A stretch of 64,000 nucleotides of DNA from Bacteroidota bacterium (GCA_029573235.1 JAKQGX010000027.1:100504-164503), one strand, 5' to 3'; positions 42,718-52,237 are shown, counted from the first letter of the stretch. Numbers and translations are program-made. The notes: generated by a model not told the origin, from the sequence alone.

Positions 42718-43275
42718 ATGCCTTTATTACGTTTTCGAGTTTATTGGGAAGATGATGACCAGATTTATCGCGATGTAGAGATTCGCTCTGGTAGCTGTTT
42801 TTTGGATTTGCATCAAATTATTCTGAAGGCATTTGAATTCGACAGCGTACATGCGGCTTCTTTTTATGAAAGCAATGATCGCTGGCAACGACACCGCGAG
42901 ATAAGCAGTGATGTTTTGGTGAACAAGAAAGATGCCCCCGCTCTTTCCATGATAAAAACACCCGTTACCGCCTTGGTACAAAAGCCCGATCAAAAATTTG
43001 TGTACGTGTATGACCGCGCTCGCCAATGGACATTTCTAGTAGAGCTTATCGGAGTTGAAAAAGAAGAAAACCCCAAACGAGACTATCCATTTGTATTGCG
43101 CAAAGAAGGAATTGCTCCTTCTCAATACGGTGTGAAAGGTCCGGGTAGCGATGCTATTATGGAGATAGAAGAAAAGTATGATTTGAGCTCCGAAGACATG
43201 GCGGATGGCTATGGAAACGAAGGGGAAGAGGATGGTGAGTCTTATGCAGATGAAGGCGGCGAGGATGCCTACTAA
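42718..43275 (+). CDS. pRiA4b ORF-3-like protein upstream of miaA
   Basis: 185 residues. The fold of the plasmid pRiA4b ORF-3 family (PF07929 type) is suggested by RFRVYWEDDDQIYRDVEIRS, LHQIILKAFEFDSVHAASFY and FVYVYDRARQWTFLVELIGV. The C-terminal 40 residues are very acidic and Gly-rich (GNEGEEDGESYADEGGEDAY). The molecular function of the family is unknown. Its 3' end overlaps the miaA start by 11 bases, so the two are expressed together from a consensus promoter. Such coupling suggests a housekeeping role and not a plasmid origin. Confidence 0.83.
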   Translation: MPLLRFRVYWEDDDQIYRDVEIRSGSCFLDLHQIILKAFEFDSVHAASFYESNDRWQRHREISSDVLVNKKDAPALSMIKTPVTALVQKPDQKFVYVYDRARQWTFLVELIGVEKEENPKRDYPFVLRKEGIAPSQYGVKGPGSDAIMEIEEKYDLSSEDMADGYGNEGEEDGESYADEGGEDAY

Positions 43276-44161
43276 AAAACTATACATTATTGCCGGCCCT
43301 ACAGCAGTAGGCAAAACGGATATCGCTATTCGCTTGGCGCAACGGCTTCATACCTCTATCATATCTGCAGACAGTCGCCAATGTTATAAAGAAATGACCA
43401 TCGGCACAGCAAAGCCTACAGGCGAAGAACTTCAAACCGTTCCGCATTTTTTTATCAACGACTTTTCTATCGAGGAAGCCATCACTGCTGCCGATTATGA
43501 GCGATTGGCATTGGCACATCTTGAGGAACTTTTTAGCAAGAATGATACAGCCGTCGTTTGTGGCGGCACCGGGCTATACCTCAAAGCACTTTGCGAAGGA
43601 TTGGATGAAATGCCGGAGGTAGATAAAGAAATAGAAACAGAGGTGAACAATGAGTACTTGCAAGATGGGCTGCCTTGGTTGCAAGAAACCCTGCAAAAAG
43701 AAGATGCACTCTTTTATGCTCAGGGAGAAATACATAATCCTGCGCGCTTGCTACGCGCGTTGATCTTTAAACGCTCCACCGGAAAGAGTATTCTTGCCTA
43801 TCGAAGTGGACAGCAAAAAGAGCGTCCTTTTGAAATGGTGTATATGGTTTTGGAATTGCCACGCCGACAATTGTATGAGCGCATTCATCAACGGGTAGAT
43901 AAGATGATGCACGATGGTTTGTTGGAAGAAGTAAAAGGGCTTTACCCTTACAGGCACTTAAAAAACCTGCAAACGGTAGGTTATGTAGAGTTGTTTGATT
44001 ATTTAGAAAATCGATGCACCTTAACTGAAGCTATAGAAAAAATAAAACAGCATACCCGCAATTATGCGAAGCGACAAATTACTTGGTTTAAAAAAGTAAA
44101 AGGAGCTGTTATTGTTCCGGCGGATGCACCGGATGTCATTGAGCGAATATTAGCGAATTAG
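43265..44161 (+). CDS. miaA: tRNA dimethylallyltransferase
   Basis: 298-residue enzyme that adds the dimethylallyl group to A37 of tRNAs reading UNN codons. Landmarks: P-loop IIAGPTAVGKTDIAIRL (8-24), SADSRQCYKEMTIGTAKPTG with the catalytic Asp, PHFFINDFSIEE, VVCGGTGLYLKALCEG, and the C-terminal YAKRQITWFKK. The ATG at 43265 sits inside the end of the upstream gene and gives the normal N-terminus, MPTKKLYIIAG; an earlier in-frame ATG at 43205 adds 20 unrelated residues. Its stop overlaps that of the convergent rpiB gene by 4 bases. Confidence 0.96.
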   Translation: MPTKKLYIIAGPTAVGKTDIAIRLAQRLHTSIISADSRQCYKEMTIGTAKPTGEELQTVPHFFINDFSIEEAITAADYERLALAHLEELFSKNDTAVVCGGTGLYLKALCEGLDEMPEVDKEIETEVNNEYLQDGLPWLQETLQKEDALFYAQGEIHNPARLLRALIFKRSTGKSILAYRSGQQKERPFEMVYMVLELPRRQLYERIHQRVDKMMHDGLLEEVKGLYPYRHLKNLQTVGYVELFDYLENRCTLTEAIEKIKQHTRNYAKRQITWFKKVKGAVIVPADAPDVIERILAN

Positions 44162-44604
44162 ATTTTGGACACTCTCTTTTCGTGACGCCCTCCTTCAAAA
44201 GCTGTACTCATAAAGGTTTTTACCATGTCTTCAGCCAATGGAAGGTCGATAAAGCGAGCCGGAATGCAAAGCACATTAGCATTGTTGTGTTGTCGCGCAA
44301 GGGCAGCTAATTCGGTATTCCAGCAGAGCGCAGCTCTTACCTGCGCATGTTTATTGGCGGTTATGCAAACACCATTACCACTTCCGCAAATCAATATGCC
44401 AAACGAAGCTTCCCCGTTGGCTACCATAGCAGCAACCGGATGCGCATAGTCAGGGTAGTCAACGCTGTCGGTGGAATGAGCGCCCTTGTCATCGGTAGTT
44501 TTTCCCATGGCAACGAGCATTTTTTTAATGGATTCTTTGTAGTCGTACCCAGCATGGTCAGCCCCAATCGCTATGGGCAACGTATTGTCAAAAGTCGTTT
44601 GCAT
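44158..44604 (-). CDS. rpiB: Ribose-5-phosphate isomerase B
   Basis: 148-residue LacAB/RpiB-family enzyme interconverting ribose 5-phosphate and ribulose 5-phosphate. Motifs: IAIGADHAGYDYKESIKKML (10-29) with the phosphate-binding Asp-His, DYPDYAHPVAAMVANGEASF, LICGSGNGVCITANKHAQVR with the catalytic Cys, and AALCWNTELAALARQHNNAN. It lies 2 bases after tatC and is probably co-transcribed with it. Its end overlaps the convergent miaA stop by 4 bases. Confidence 0.95.
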   Translation of the reverse strand: MQTTFDNTLPIAIGADHAGYDYKESIKKMLVAMGKTTDDKGAHSTDSVDYPDYAHPVAAMVANGEASFGILICGSGNGVCITANKHAQVRAALCWNTELAALARQHNNANVLCIPARFIDLPLAEDMVKTFMSTAFEGGRHEKRVSKI

Positions 44605-44606
44605 GA

Positions 44607-45491
44607 TTAATAGCTTTGAATATCGGTTATTTCTTTTTGCTTTTTTTCTTTTAAGACGCGAGCACTGATAAAAATACCCACTTCATACAATATTAACAAC
44701 GGGATGGCCACCAACCAAATGCTGAACCAATCCGGAGGGGTAATGACCGCTGCTAATACCAATATGATAACAATTGCTACCCGTCTTTTTTCGCGCATAA
44801 ACTGGGGCGTTAATACGCCGATACGAGATAAAAAGAATACAATCACGGGAAGCTCAAACACCAGTCCCATGCCTAGCACGAGGTCATTCATTGTATCGTA
44901 ATAATTGGATATGGTGATGATGTTTTCGAACGATGGACTGAGTTGGTAGTTGGCAAAGAAGTTAATAGTAAAGGGTGCGATGATATAATAGGCAAACAAA
45001 ACCCCCATAAAAAATAAGAGTGAGCACCAGAAAACAATGCCTCTTGCATATTTCAACTCTGTAGGTTTTAATGCCGGTTTGATAAATTTCCACAGCTCCC
45101 AAAAAATGAAAGGGAAGGAGACGATAAACCCAATCATAAAGGACACGGAAAACGACATCATAAACTGACCGCTCAACTGCGTGTTTTGAAACTTGAGTTT
45201 CATATCGCCTAGGCAGAGAACATCTACATGAATGAGCTGCCCTAATTGACAGAGCCATTTGTACGAAACAAAATCCGCTTTGGTGGGTCCCAGCAAGATG
45301 CGGTCGAATATCCACTCGATATTGAAGAAGACAACAATAGAAGCGATAATCAATACTGCCAGCGAGCGAATAATATGCCAGCGCAACTCTTCGATGTGAT
45401 CTACAAAGCTCATTTCGGCACCATTACTGCCTTTACGAGTTTTAATAAATGTATCTAACCAACTCAATGATTTGCTGAATTTGAGGGGCAA
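44607..45491 (-). CDS. tatC: Sec-independent protein translocase TatC
   Basis: 294 residues, six membrane helices, core receptor of the twin-arginine pathway in the inner membrane. The signature is clear: MSFVDHIEELRWHIIRSLAV (27-46, with the EELR motif that binds the RR signal), SFPFIFWELWKFIKPALKPT, and helices such as IVFWCSLLFFMGVLFAYYII. The loop between helices 1 and 2 is longer than in E. coli, as usual in Bacteroidota. No tatA gene is next to it. It is the likely route for the ferritin-like Tat proteins at 6.6-8.2 kb. Co-oriented with rpiB, 2 bases apart. Confidence 0.95.
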   Translation of the reverse strand: MPLKFSKSLSWLDTFIKTRKGSNGAEMSFVDHIEELRWHIIRSLAVLIIASIVVFFNIEWIFDRILLGPTKADFVSYKWLCQLGQLIHVDVLCLGDMKLKFQNTQLSGQFMMSFSVSFMIGFIVSFPFIFWELWKFIKPALKPTELKYARGIVFWCSLLFFMGVLFAYYIIAPFTINFFANYQLSPSFENIITISNYYDTMNDLVLGMGLVFELPVIVFFLSRIGVLTPQFMREKRRVAIVIILVLAAVITPPDWFSIWLVAIPLLILYEVGIFISARVLKEKKQKEITDIQSY

Positions 45492-45595
45492 AGTAAAAGA
45501 ATAACAACCGAAACTTGGTGTTTCATACGCAAATAGTTTTGTTCGTGCTTGGTAGGAATAGGTTATACACTTTTCAAGCGAGGCTAATTTGCCGC

Positions 45596-47053
45596 TTAGG
45601 GCAACACTTCTGCATTACTTTGCGATGGGGTGCGGCTTTTGCGATCGAGGATTACCAATAACGCTAATGAAAGGTAAAAGAGGGCTCCGACTTTGTGGGT
45701 TTCTATCAGTTCCGAAAAAAAGTTGTTGATAAATCCGGCTGCAAACATCATGATTGCTGCCATCGTTACCTGTTTATAAAATTTATCTTGGAAACGATAG
45801 TAGATTTTTTGAGCTTGGTGAAAAGCCACCACCACGAGTATAGCGTAGAGGATGGTAGCCGGCCAGCCTTGCCCCACTAGCATGAAAATATAGTAATTGT
45901 GTGTGGTCGATTTTTCTTTGTTTCGGCTCACATAGGTGCGAAACATAGAAACCGCATGTGGCTTATAGTAATAGTAAAAAGAGTTGGGGCCGTAGCCGGT
46001 AATAGGGCGTTCTTGACTCATGCGCGCAGCGGCTATCCATCGGTACACACGCTCCATGGAAGACATATCCCTACCCCGAAAAGTTGCAATCATGTGGTCG
46101 GAAAAACTATTGTGCATATACGTCCGCTCATAGTTGGGGCGAAACTCGATATACTTGTTGTTGTTCACCATGAAAACCACCAAAGCAATCATTGAAGCAT
46201 AGAATACGGGCATCACCCAATTCACCATTTTTAACCGAATGGCTACGTAGATACCGGCGGCAAAGATCACAGCAAGCATGGCGGCTCTAGCATAGGTAAG
46301 ATAGATGGTGGGAAGAAAAAATAGGATGGTCAGAAACAGCCCTGCTTTTAGCCATACGTTTATCCGGCGGGTAAGCAAAAAAGCCATACACACTACCGGA
46401 AAAAACATCGAAATAACGGTAGAGTACTCTACGTGGTTGTAGTAAATAGGATGAATGGATTGTTCTATTTTTCTGAAATTGAAACTATATCCCTTGTGGC
46501 GATACATGATGATGAGCATCGTTACCAACATCGGAACCAGTAAAATCCAAAAGGCTTTTTTGAAATCTTTCTTCTCTCTAAAAACGAAAATAGGCAGAAT
46601 GAAGAAGGCTACTAAAAACCAACTTTTAGCAATTAAAAACTTAATAGAGAAAAGGGTTTCATTGGAAAATATTACCGGCACCAACAACCATAAAAACTGC
46701 AATACTACCACCAATACTATCGGGTTTCGCCACCACCACTCGGGCAGTATCTTTGGGTTGTGTGCATACAGAAGTATAAACATCAACAAGAACATCCACA
46801 TGATTGGCTCATCCGGCAATGAGGTGGAAAATGAAGTGCCTAAAAGGTATAAATGTATGGAGATGGGAATGCTAAATAAGAAAATCCAATACGTCAATTT
46901 CCAATTCAGTAAGGTAATAGCACCCATTAATGCTACAAAAGGTAAGAGTAAGAAAGCATAATTATAGGTAATAAAGTATCCGAGCAAGCTACCAAACAAG
47001 ATGGTTAGTGCCCCAATAGTACCTACTTTAGATGTCAACAATGCTTCCTTCAT
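45596..47053 (-). CDS. O-antigen ligase/polymerase-family membrane protein
   Basis: 485 residues with about twelve membrane helices and one long periplasmic loop (about 320-395) holding FRGRDMSSMERVYRWIAAAR and TGYGPNSFYYYYKP with EKSTTHNYYIFMLVGQG, the Wzy_C/WaaL pattern (GxGPNSF followed by THNxY). The enzyme either ligates O-antigen to lipid A core or polymerises repeat units. The start at 47053 (MKEALLTSKVGT) is chosen because the upstream Wzz-type gene ends 9 bases before it; a longer frame overlaps that gene. Gene order Wzz then ligase suggests a small polysaccharide operon. Confidence 0.88.
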   Translation of the reverse strand: MKEALLTSKVGTIGALTILFGSLLGYFITYNYAFLLLPFVALMGAITLLNWKLTYWIFLFSIPISIHLYLLGTSFSTSLPDEPIMWMFLLMFILLYAHNPKILPEWWWRNPIVLVVVLQFLWLLVPVIFSNETLFSIKFLIAKSWFLVAFFILPIFVFREKKDFKKAFWILLVPMLVTMLIIMYRHKGYSFNFRKIEQSIHPIYYNHVEYSTVISMFFPVVCMAFLLTRRINVWLKAGLFLTILFFLPTIYLTYARAAMLAVIFAAGIYVAIRLKMVNWVMPVFYASMIALVVFMVNNNKYIEFRPNYERTYMHNSFSDHMIATFRGRDMSSMERVYRWIAAARMSQERPITGYGPNSFYYYYKPHAVSMFRTYVSRNKEKSTTHNYYIFMLVGQGWPATILYAILVVVAFHQAQKIYYRFQDKFYKQVTMAAIMMFAAGFINNFFSELIETHKVGALFYLSLALLVILDRKSRTPSQSNAEVLP

Positions 47054-47061
47054 CTGATGCC

Positions 47062-47952
47062 TTATCTTTCTACGGATGTGAGCATTTTGAAGTACGAACG
47101 GATAAGCACCCATACCGAGCTAAAGAAAGCTCCTATCAACATGCAAGCAATAAGCGTGTAAGTTAGTCCCAGCCCTTTGGGTTCTGTAGCCGGTGATGCG
47201 GAGCTGATAACACGGAGCAAACTCATTTCGCCATTGCCCAAACCGGTGTTGAATTCGTTGAGTAAGGATACATCTTTAGAGCGGTCAATGATTAGCTGGT
47301 CTTTAGTAGCCGTAATGGTTTGTGCCTGTACACTTCCGGCAGGTGCTGTAGTGAGCGTGCCGGACAAGGCGTTGATTGCGCTGTCGGTTTCGGTTATCTT
47401 TTTGTTTAATGATTGTACAACGTTTTTCTTTAGTTGATTGTAAAAGTCTTTATACATTGACTCGGTAACAGCAACGGCTTCATTGGCTACATTGGCGGCA
47501 ATGACAGGGTCTTTATCGGTATAAGACATGCGCATCCCTTGGTATTCGGTTCGGGTTACTTTGAATCCTTTTTTGAAGATGCCTGCCAATTTCATTCGGT
47601 CTTCTTTTTTAGAAGTATCCAGCCCATACACTTTGGCAAGGTCTTGTTTGTCTAAAATAGTTTTGCGAGCCAGGTCTGATTCGGCCATGGCGATGACCTT
47701 ATCAATATCATCTTCGTTGCCGAAATAATTGATGAACTCAGCATTTCTATTTCTGAAAATATTACTACGGTCGGTATAGAGAGGGTTGGCTACAAAGAGC
47801 TCAGTGGTGGCTTCGTATTTTTTAGGTAGTGCAAAATGCAATACTGCACCAACGATAGTGCTAGCAAGGGTCGTTATCAGTATAAAACGGCTTCTTTTTT
47901 GAAGTACTTTGGCGATATCTACCAAATCAAAGCGGGGAGTGTTGTTGGACAT
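47062..47952 (-). CDS. Wzz/chain-length-determinant protein
   Basis: 296 residues with the two-helix topology of polysaccharide co-polymerases: one membrane segment near 25-46 (FILITTLASTIVGAVLHFAL), a large periplasmic helical part, and a second segment near 263-283 (LTYTLIACMLIGAFFSSVWV), preceded by the Pro-rich SSASPATEPKGLGL. The N-terminal domain begins FDLVDIAKVLQKRSR. It has no tyrosine-kinase domain. Probably sets the length of the polymer handled by the adjacent ligase/polymerase. It follows prfA after 30 bases. Confidence 0.9.
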   Translation of the reverse strand: MSNNTPRFDLVDIAKVLQKRSRFILITTLASTIVGAVLHFALPKKYEATTELFVANPLYTDRSNIFRNRNAEFINYFGNEDDIDKVIAMAESDLARKTILDKQDLAKVYGLDTSKKEDRMKLAGIFKKGFKVTRTEYQGMRMSYTDKDPVIAANVANEAVAVTESMYKDFYNQLKKNVVQSLNKKITETDSAINALSGTLTTAPAGSVQAQTITATKDQLIIDRSKDVSLLNEFNTGLGNGEMSLLRVISSASPATEPKGLGLTYTLIACMLIGAFFSSVWVLIRSYFKMLTSVER

Positions 47953-47982
47953 TTTTGAGAATGCTTTTTATTTTTATATGAA

Positions 47983-49059
47983 TTATATCACCGTTTCGCC
48001 GGCTTGCATTTTTTCTGCATTTTCTGCAAACTGAAGTGCCTCTATCACTTCACCAATGTTACCATTCATAAAGTCATCCAGATTATAAATGGTCATATTG
48101 ATTCGATGGTCGGTAATGCGTCCTTGCGGATAGTTGTAGGTTCTAATTTTGGCAGAGCGGTCGCCGGTGCTTACCAAGCTTTTTCTTCTGCGTGCTATCT
48201 CGTCTTCGTGTTTACGCACTTGCTCTTCATACAATTTGGTACGCATCATTTGCGTTGCTTTTTCACGGTTGCCCAACTGTGTGCGCTCCGTTTGACAAGT
48301 GATGACGGTTCCTGTGGGTACGTGTGTTAATATCACTTTTGTTTCCACCTTGTTTACGTTTTGTCCTCCGGCACCACCGCTTCGTGCGGTTTCCATTTTC
48401 AAATCACTTTCTTTGAGTTCAAAATCTATTTCATCCGCCTCGGGCATTACGGCTACAGTAGCGGCAGAGGTATGCACCCGTCCGCTGGCTTCGGTAGCCG
48501 GTACTCGTTGTACCCGATGTACACCGCTTTCAAACTTTAATATGCCGTACACATCTTCACCTTGCACTTCCATTTGTACTTCTTTGTATCCGCCCACAGT
48601 ACCTTCTGTTTCTGAAAGGATGGCAATTTTCCACCCTTTGCGTTCGCAAAAACGCATATACATCCGTAGCAAATCACCCGCAAAAATGCTTGCCTCATCA
48701 CCGCCAGTTCCGGCACGCACTTCAATGATAGCGTTCTTTTCATCTTCCGGCTCTTTGGGAATCAGTAATTGTTTGATAGATTCTTCTAAAGCTAACTTTT
48801 GCGCTTCTAATGTTTCTAAATCCTCTTTAGCCATATCGCGCAACTCCTCATCACTTTCGGTACGGAGTACTTCTTTGCCAAAGTCGATACCTTCCAAACA
48901 GGCTCGGTATTTTTTATAACTGCTGACAATCGGTTCCAGTTTTTTATACTCTTTGCTGATCGTAGAAAAACGCTTGTTGTCGTTTACTACTTCCGGATTG
49001 GTAAGCGCTATTTCCAAGTCGTTATATCGGGCATTCATTGCCTCCAACTTGTCAATCAT
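47983..49059 (-). CDS. prfA: Peptide chain release factor 1
   Basis: 358 residues. RF1 recognises UAA and UAG and triggers release of the finished protein. The GGQ catalytic motif is in [20 protein letters not shown] (near 229-248). The anticodon-mimic PxT site reads [16 protein letters not shown] (Pro-Ala-Thr, near 186), the RF1 form and not the SPF of RF2. The start [19 protein letters not shown] is normal. It is the first gene before Wzz on the minus strand. Not programmed by a frameshift, unlike RF2. Confidence 0.97.
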   Translation of the reverse strand: MIDKLEAMNARYNDLEIALTNPEVVNDNKRFSTISKEYKKLEPIVSSYKKYRACLEGIDFGKEVLRTESDEELRDMAKEDLETLEAQKLALEESIKQLLIPKEPEDEKNAIIEVRAGTGGDEASIFAGDLLRMYMRFCERKGWKIAILSETEGTVGGYKEVQMEVQGEDVYGILKFESGVHRVQRVPATEASGRVHTSAATVAVMPEADEIDFELKESDLKMETARSGGAGGQNVNKVETKVILTHVPTGTVITCQTERTQLGNREKATQMMRTKLYEEQVRKHEDEIARRRKSLVSTGDRSAKIRTYNYPQGRITDHRINMTIYNLDDFMNGNIGEVIEALQFAENAEKMQAGETVI

Positions 49060-49325
49060 AGATGCTGTATTAAATATTAGGGCGCGAAAATAGCACTTTG
49101 TAGCCGGAGATAGCGAATTTATTTGATGTAATACAACCGTGTTACCTCTTTTTTAAGACATTGTTTTCATTCTTCCCTTCATCCTTTGGGAGCAGAATGT
49201 ATTGCTCATTTTCGGATGACGAGCATCTGATGTCTTTATCATTGAAAAAGCTATTCCTTTTTGTAGCGCATAATAAAACTACATACAGGAATAGCTAGTG
49301 GCAAAGGCTGCGTTGAGGGAAACGC

Positions 49326-50207
49326 TTAGTTGATGCCGCTGGTTACGGCATCTTTAGAAATCTTTTTTACCAATCCTTGCAAAACACTGCCGGGACCTAC
49401 TTCGGTAAATTGGGTAGCGCCATTATCCACCATTTTTCGGATAGTTTGCGTCCAGCGAACCGGGGCTGTGAGTTGGTTGATGAGGTTTTGTTTGATCATC
49501 TCCGGATTGATATAGGGGTGCGCATCTACGTTTTGATAGATAGGGCAAGTGGGATTGTTGAAATGGGTTTGTAAGATGGCTTCTTGCAATTCTTCTTTAG
49601 CAGGTGCCATCAGCGGCGAGTGGAAGGCGCCACCCACCGGCAATACCAATGCTCTCTTGGCACCGGCGGCTTTTAATGCTTCACATGCTTTGTTGATGCC
49701 TTCAATGCTGCCACTGATGACCAGCTGTCCGGGGCTGTTATAGTTTGCCGGCACTACGATCTCATCAGTAATTTTTTCAAGCACTTCTTCGATTACGGCA
49801 TCTTCCAAACCGAGCACGGCTGCCATGGTGGATGGATTTTTCTCACAGGCTTTTTGCATGGCAGTAGCGCGTTTGGCTACTAATTTCAATCCATCTTCGA
49901 AGGACAAAACACGATTGGCAACTAAGGCAGAAAACTCACCCAATGAATGCCCCGCCACCATATCGGGAATCAAGTAGTCCGATGTTTCGAATAAGACAAC
50001 CGAATGAATAAAGATGGCCGGTTGTGTTACTTTGGTTTGCTTGAGGTCTTCATCGGTGCCGGAAAACATGGTGTCTGTAATGCGGAAGCCTAAGATGTCA
50101 TTGGCTTTTTCAAACAACTCTTTGGCTTTGGGGTTTTGCTCATATAGTGCCTTGCCCATACCGGAAAACTGCGAACCTTGTCCCGGAAAAATATATGCGT
50201 GTTTCAT
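49326..50207 (-). CDS. fabD: Malonyl-CoA:acyl carrier protein transacylase
   Basis: 293-residue enzyme moving malonyl groups from CoA to acyl carrier protein for fatty-acid synthesis. Start MKHAYIFPGQGSQFSGMGKA, the nucleophile Ser in VAGHSLGEFSALVANRV (near 84-100), Arg in KLVAKRATAMQKACEKNP, and the His in PVGGAFHSPLMAPAKEEL. Length is slightly short of E. coli FabD but complete. No other fab gene is next to it. A consensus promoter is present about 100 bases upstream, at 50307-50336. Confidence 0.97.
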   Translation of the reverse strand: MKHAYIFPGQGSQFSGMGKALYEQNPKAKELFEKANDILGFRITDTMFSGTDEDLKQTKVTQPAIFIHSVVLFETSDYLIPDMVAGHSLGEFSALVANRVLSFEDGLKLVAKRATAMQKACEKNPSTMAAVLGLEDAVIEEVLEKITDEIVVPANYNSPGQLVISGSIEGINKACEALKAAGAKRALVLPVGGAFHSPLMAPAKEELQEAILQTHFNNPTCPIYQNVDAHPYINPEMIKQNLINQLTAPVRWTQTIRKMVDNGATQFTEVGPGSVLQGLVKKISKDAVTSGIN

Positions 50208-50306
50208 GCGCTTGTTATTTTTTTATTTTTTGAATAATAGTGCTGAAGCCATTTATCGGCAATATTAAAGGCTGCTATAGCCTTGGTGATATTGACCTTC
50301 TTGTTG

Positions 50307-50336
50307 CAAATGTATTAAAGTGTCTTTCAAAAGCAA
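50307..50336 (-). promoter_or_regulatory. Consensus Bacteroidota promoter for fabD
   Basis: On the minus strand TTG (50336-50334), exactly 19 bases, then TACATTTG (50314-50307). This implies a 5' leader of about 95 bases before the fabD ATG, much longer than those of neighbouring genes. Confidence 0.6.
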
Positions 50337-50470
50337 TATGGGGAAAAGAAGTACATGTTCTTAATAAAAGAAGGTTGCAATGGCTTTACCGATAATAGCA
50401 TTAGCTCCACATCAAGTTGTTTGCTTGAATGGCGAACAACGATTCTATACAGCCATAAATAAAAAGTCCT

Positions 50471-50499
50471 TTTGTGTGCAACCGCTTATTTTAGTTTTG
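50471..50499 (+). promoter_or_regulatory. Promoter directly before ytxJ
   Basis: TTTG at 50471-50474, a 17-base spacer and TAGTTTTG at 50492-50499 (exact -7 match). The ATG follows after 4 bases, another probable leaderless or near-leaderless start. Confidence 0.5.
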
Positions 50500-50503
50500 T
50501 GGC

Positions 50504-50839
50504 ATGGAATGGAAATCACTAAACGACTTTCAACAACTCAACGAGATTATTGAGCAAAGTCATAACGCCCCGCAAGTTATCTTCAAACATAGTACTCGCT
50601 GTTCTATCAGCCACATGGCAAAGTCGAGGTTGGATAAGCACGAAGCACCGCAGGCGATTCCTTTTTATTACCTTGATTTATTACAATTTCGCTCCTTGTC
50701 AAATAAAGTGGCAGAGGTATTTGAAATAGCGCATGAATCGCCACAAATATTATTGATAAGAAATGGTGTATGCATTTATGACGAAAGTCACAATGGTATT
50801 GACTTTAGCGATATCATGGAACAGGTGCACAGAAATTAA
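50504..50839 (+). CDS. ytxJ: Bacillithiol-system redox protein YtxJ
   Basis: 111-residue thioredoxin-fold protein. The active-site region reads IFKHSTRCSISHMAKSRLD (near 26-44): a single Cys followed by Ser-Ile-Ser, the monothiol form of YtxJ, a probable bacilliredoxin-like enzyme that removes bacillithiol from proteins. The cis-Pro loop is in HESPQILLIRNGVCIYDESH, near 83-102. Its presence implies that this organism makes bacillithiol. The 3' end overlaps the convergent MATE gene by 4 bases. Confidence 0.9.
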   Translation: MEWKSLNDFQQLNEIIEQSHNAPQVIFKHSTRCSISHMAKSRLDKHEAPQAIPFYYLDLLQFRSLSNKVAEVFEIAHESPQILLIRNGVCIYDESHNGIDFSDIMEQVHRN

Positions 50840-52167
50840 ATAACCTTACCGCGCCATTTACCATACTTCAAATAGGCCGAAGAGATGATGAGCAAAGTAC
50901 CCCAGTAGATAAACTCGGAGCCCCAAGCCCACTGCAAAGGCAGTCGCATTCGTTGGATGACGATGTAACAATAAATGAGGTACACCAACACACAAGTTAT
51001 CTCTATCGACAAGTTGACCAGTGTATTGCCCGTGCCCACTACTCCATTGAAGGCTACCGTAGCTAAAGACATCACCAGCGTACCGAGGATAATGACCCTC
51101 AAGCTGGGCAGTGCGAGCGCTATGAGTTGTGGGTCGTTTCTGTAGAGCGACAAAAACTCAACGGAGAATATAAATATTAGTGAGCAGACAATTATTACAT
51201 AGCCCAAGCTCATCTTGCCAATACGTTTTATCAACGGGAAGACTTCCTGTTCTCTGCCCTCTCCAATAGCATGGCTTACCATCGTGTTGCAAGTAGTAGC
51301 CAGTGCCCAAGTGCCAATACTAACGATGCCAAAAATGCTTCTTAATATCTGCGAAGCTGCCAACTCTTTATTGCCAAGATGCTCTACAAAAATGAAGAAT
51401 ACCTGCCACCCTCCGATGCTGAAAAGAAATTGTACAATCAACGGTGCCGCTACTTTTAGGGAATTCAAAGAGAGTTCTATATTGAAGCGGAAGTATTTTT
51501 TTATGGGGTAATCTCGGTTGAACTTATGTATCAGAAATAATGAAACAATCGTTATGAGCCCTGACAACTCCCCTAAGATAGATGCAATAGCAGAGCCTTT
51601 CAACCCCATTGTCGGGAAGCCAAACTTGCCAAATATGAGCAGGTAGTCAAACACAATGGTAGCGAGTGTAGCAGCTAATGAAGCATACGTAATAAAACGA
51701 GATTTATTGATGGAAATAAAAAAGGAATTAAAGAGTTGTGACAGCAAGAGCAACGGCAATCCCCACATTCGAATAAACAGATAATTGATATTGATGATGA
51801 AGTTTTCATTGTCGTGGAGGGTAAGTCCGAAAATAACAGGAGCGAGCCAAAGGGTCAGCAGCATTAAGCTCAATGAAAACAGCATGGAAAGCATCATACC
51901 GTTCGAAAAGGTTTGTGCCAGCGCATCCTTTCTGCCTTCTCCGGCACGGCGAGCCATTTGAATTTGTATGCCGATGCTTAGCCCATAACCCACCATCGAT
52001 AGGATCATGTAAAAAATGCCGGCGATACCGTTTACTATTAGTTCTCTTTCGCCCAACTTTCCGAGGAATGCAGTGTTGGTAAGGAAGTTTAGTTGCGGAA
52101 ATGCTATTGCCAAGGAGATAGGCAATGCCATTTTTATTATATCTTTATTTCTTCTTAAAAAACCCAT
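50836..52167 (-). CDS. MATE-family efflux transporter
   Basis: 443 residues with twelve membrane helices, in the multidrug and toxin extrusion family, exporting organic cations or drugs against H+ or Na+. Features: an N-terminal helix starting LRRNKDIIKMALPISLAIAF, GLSIGIQIQMARRAGEGRKD (helix 2-3 loop), and the matching second-half loop NTMVSHAIGEGREQEVFPLI. The conserved Pro-rich end of helix 1 is partly kept. Substrate unknown. It faces ytxJ tail to tail. Confidence 0.92.
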   Translation of the reverse strand: MGFLRRNKDIIKMALPISLAIAFPQLNFLTNTAFLGKLGERELIVNGIAGIFYMILSMVGYGLSIGIQIQMARRAGEGRKDALAQTFSNGMMLSMLFSLSLMLLTLWLAPVIFGLTLHDNENFIININYLFIRMWGLPLLLLSQLFNSFFISINKSRFITYASLAATLATIVFDYLLIFGKFGFPTMGLKGSAIASILGELSGLITIVSLFLIHKFNRDYPIKKYFRFNIELSLNSLKVAAPLIVQFLFSIGGWQVFFIFVEHLGNKELAASQILRSIFGIVSIGTWALATTCNTMVSHAIGEGREQEVFPLIKRIGKMSLGYVIIVCSLIFIFSVEFLSLYRNDPQLIALALPSLRVIILGTLVMSLATVAFNGVVGTGNTLVNLSIEITCVLVYLIYCYIVIQRMRLPLQWAWGSEFIYWGTLLIISSAYLKYGKWRGKVI

Positions 52168-52237
52168 AGAATATTTTAAACGGCACAGCCATTTTGGGAA
52201 ATGCGTTGCAAATTTATTCTAATATTGTGTGGAATCT

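Noticed and set aside
48299..48919. Plus-strand 206-codon frame opposite prfA
   Set aside because: Antisense to a strongly conserved gene, Ser/Thr/Pro-rich, with no recognisable family.
50380..50553. 57-codon frame starting MALPIIALAPHQ upstream of ytxJ
   Set aside because: It runs through the ytxJ promoter and overlaps the ytxJ start in another frame; no features support it.
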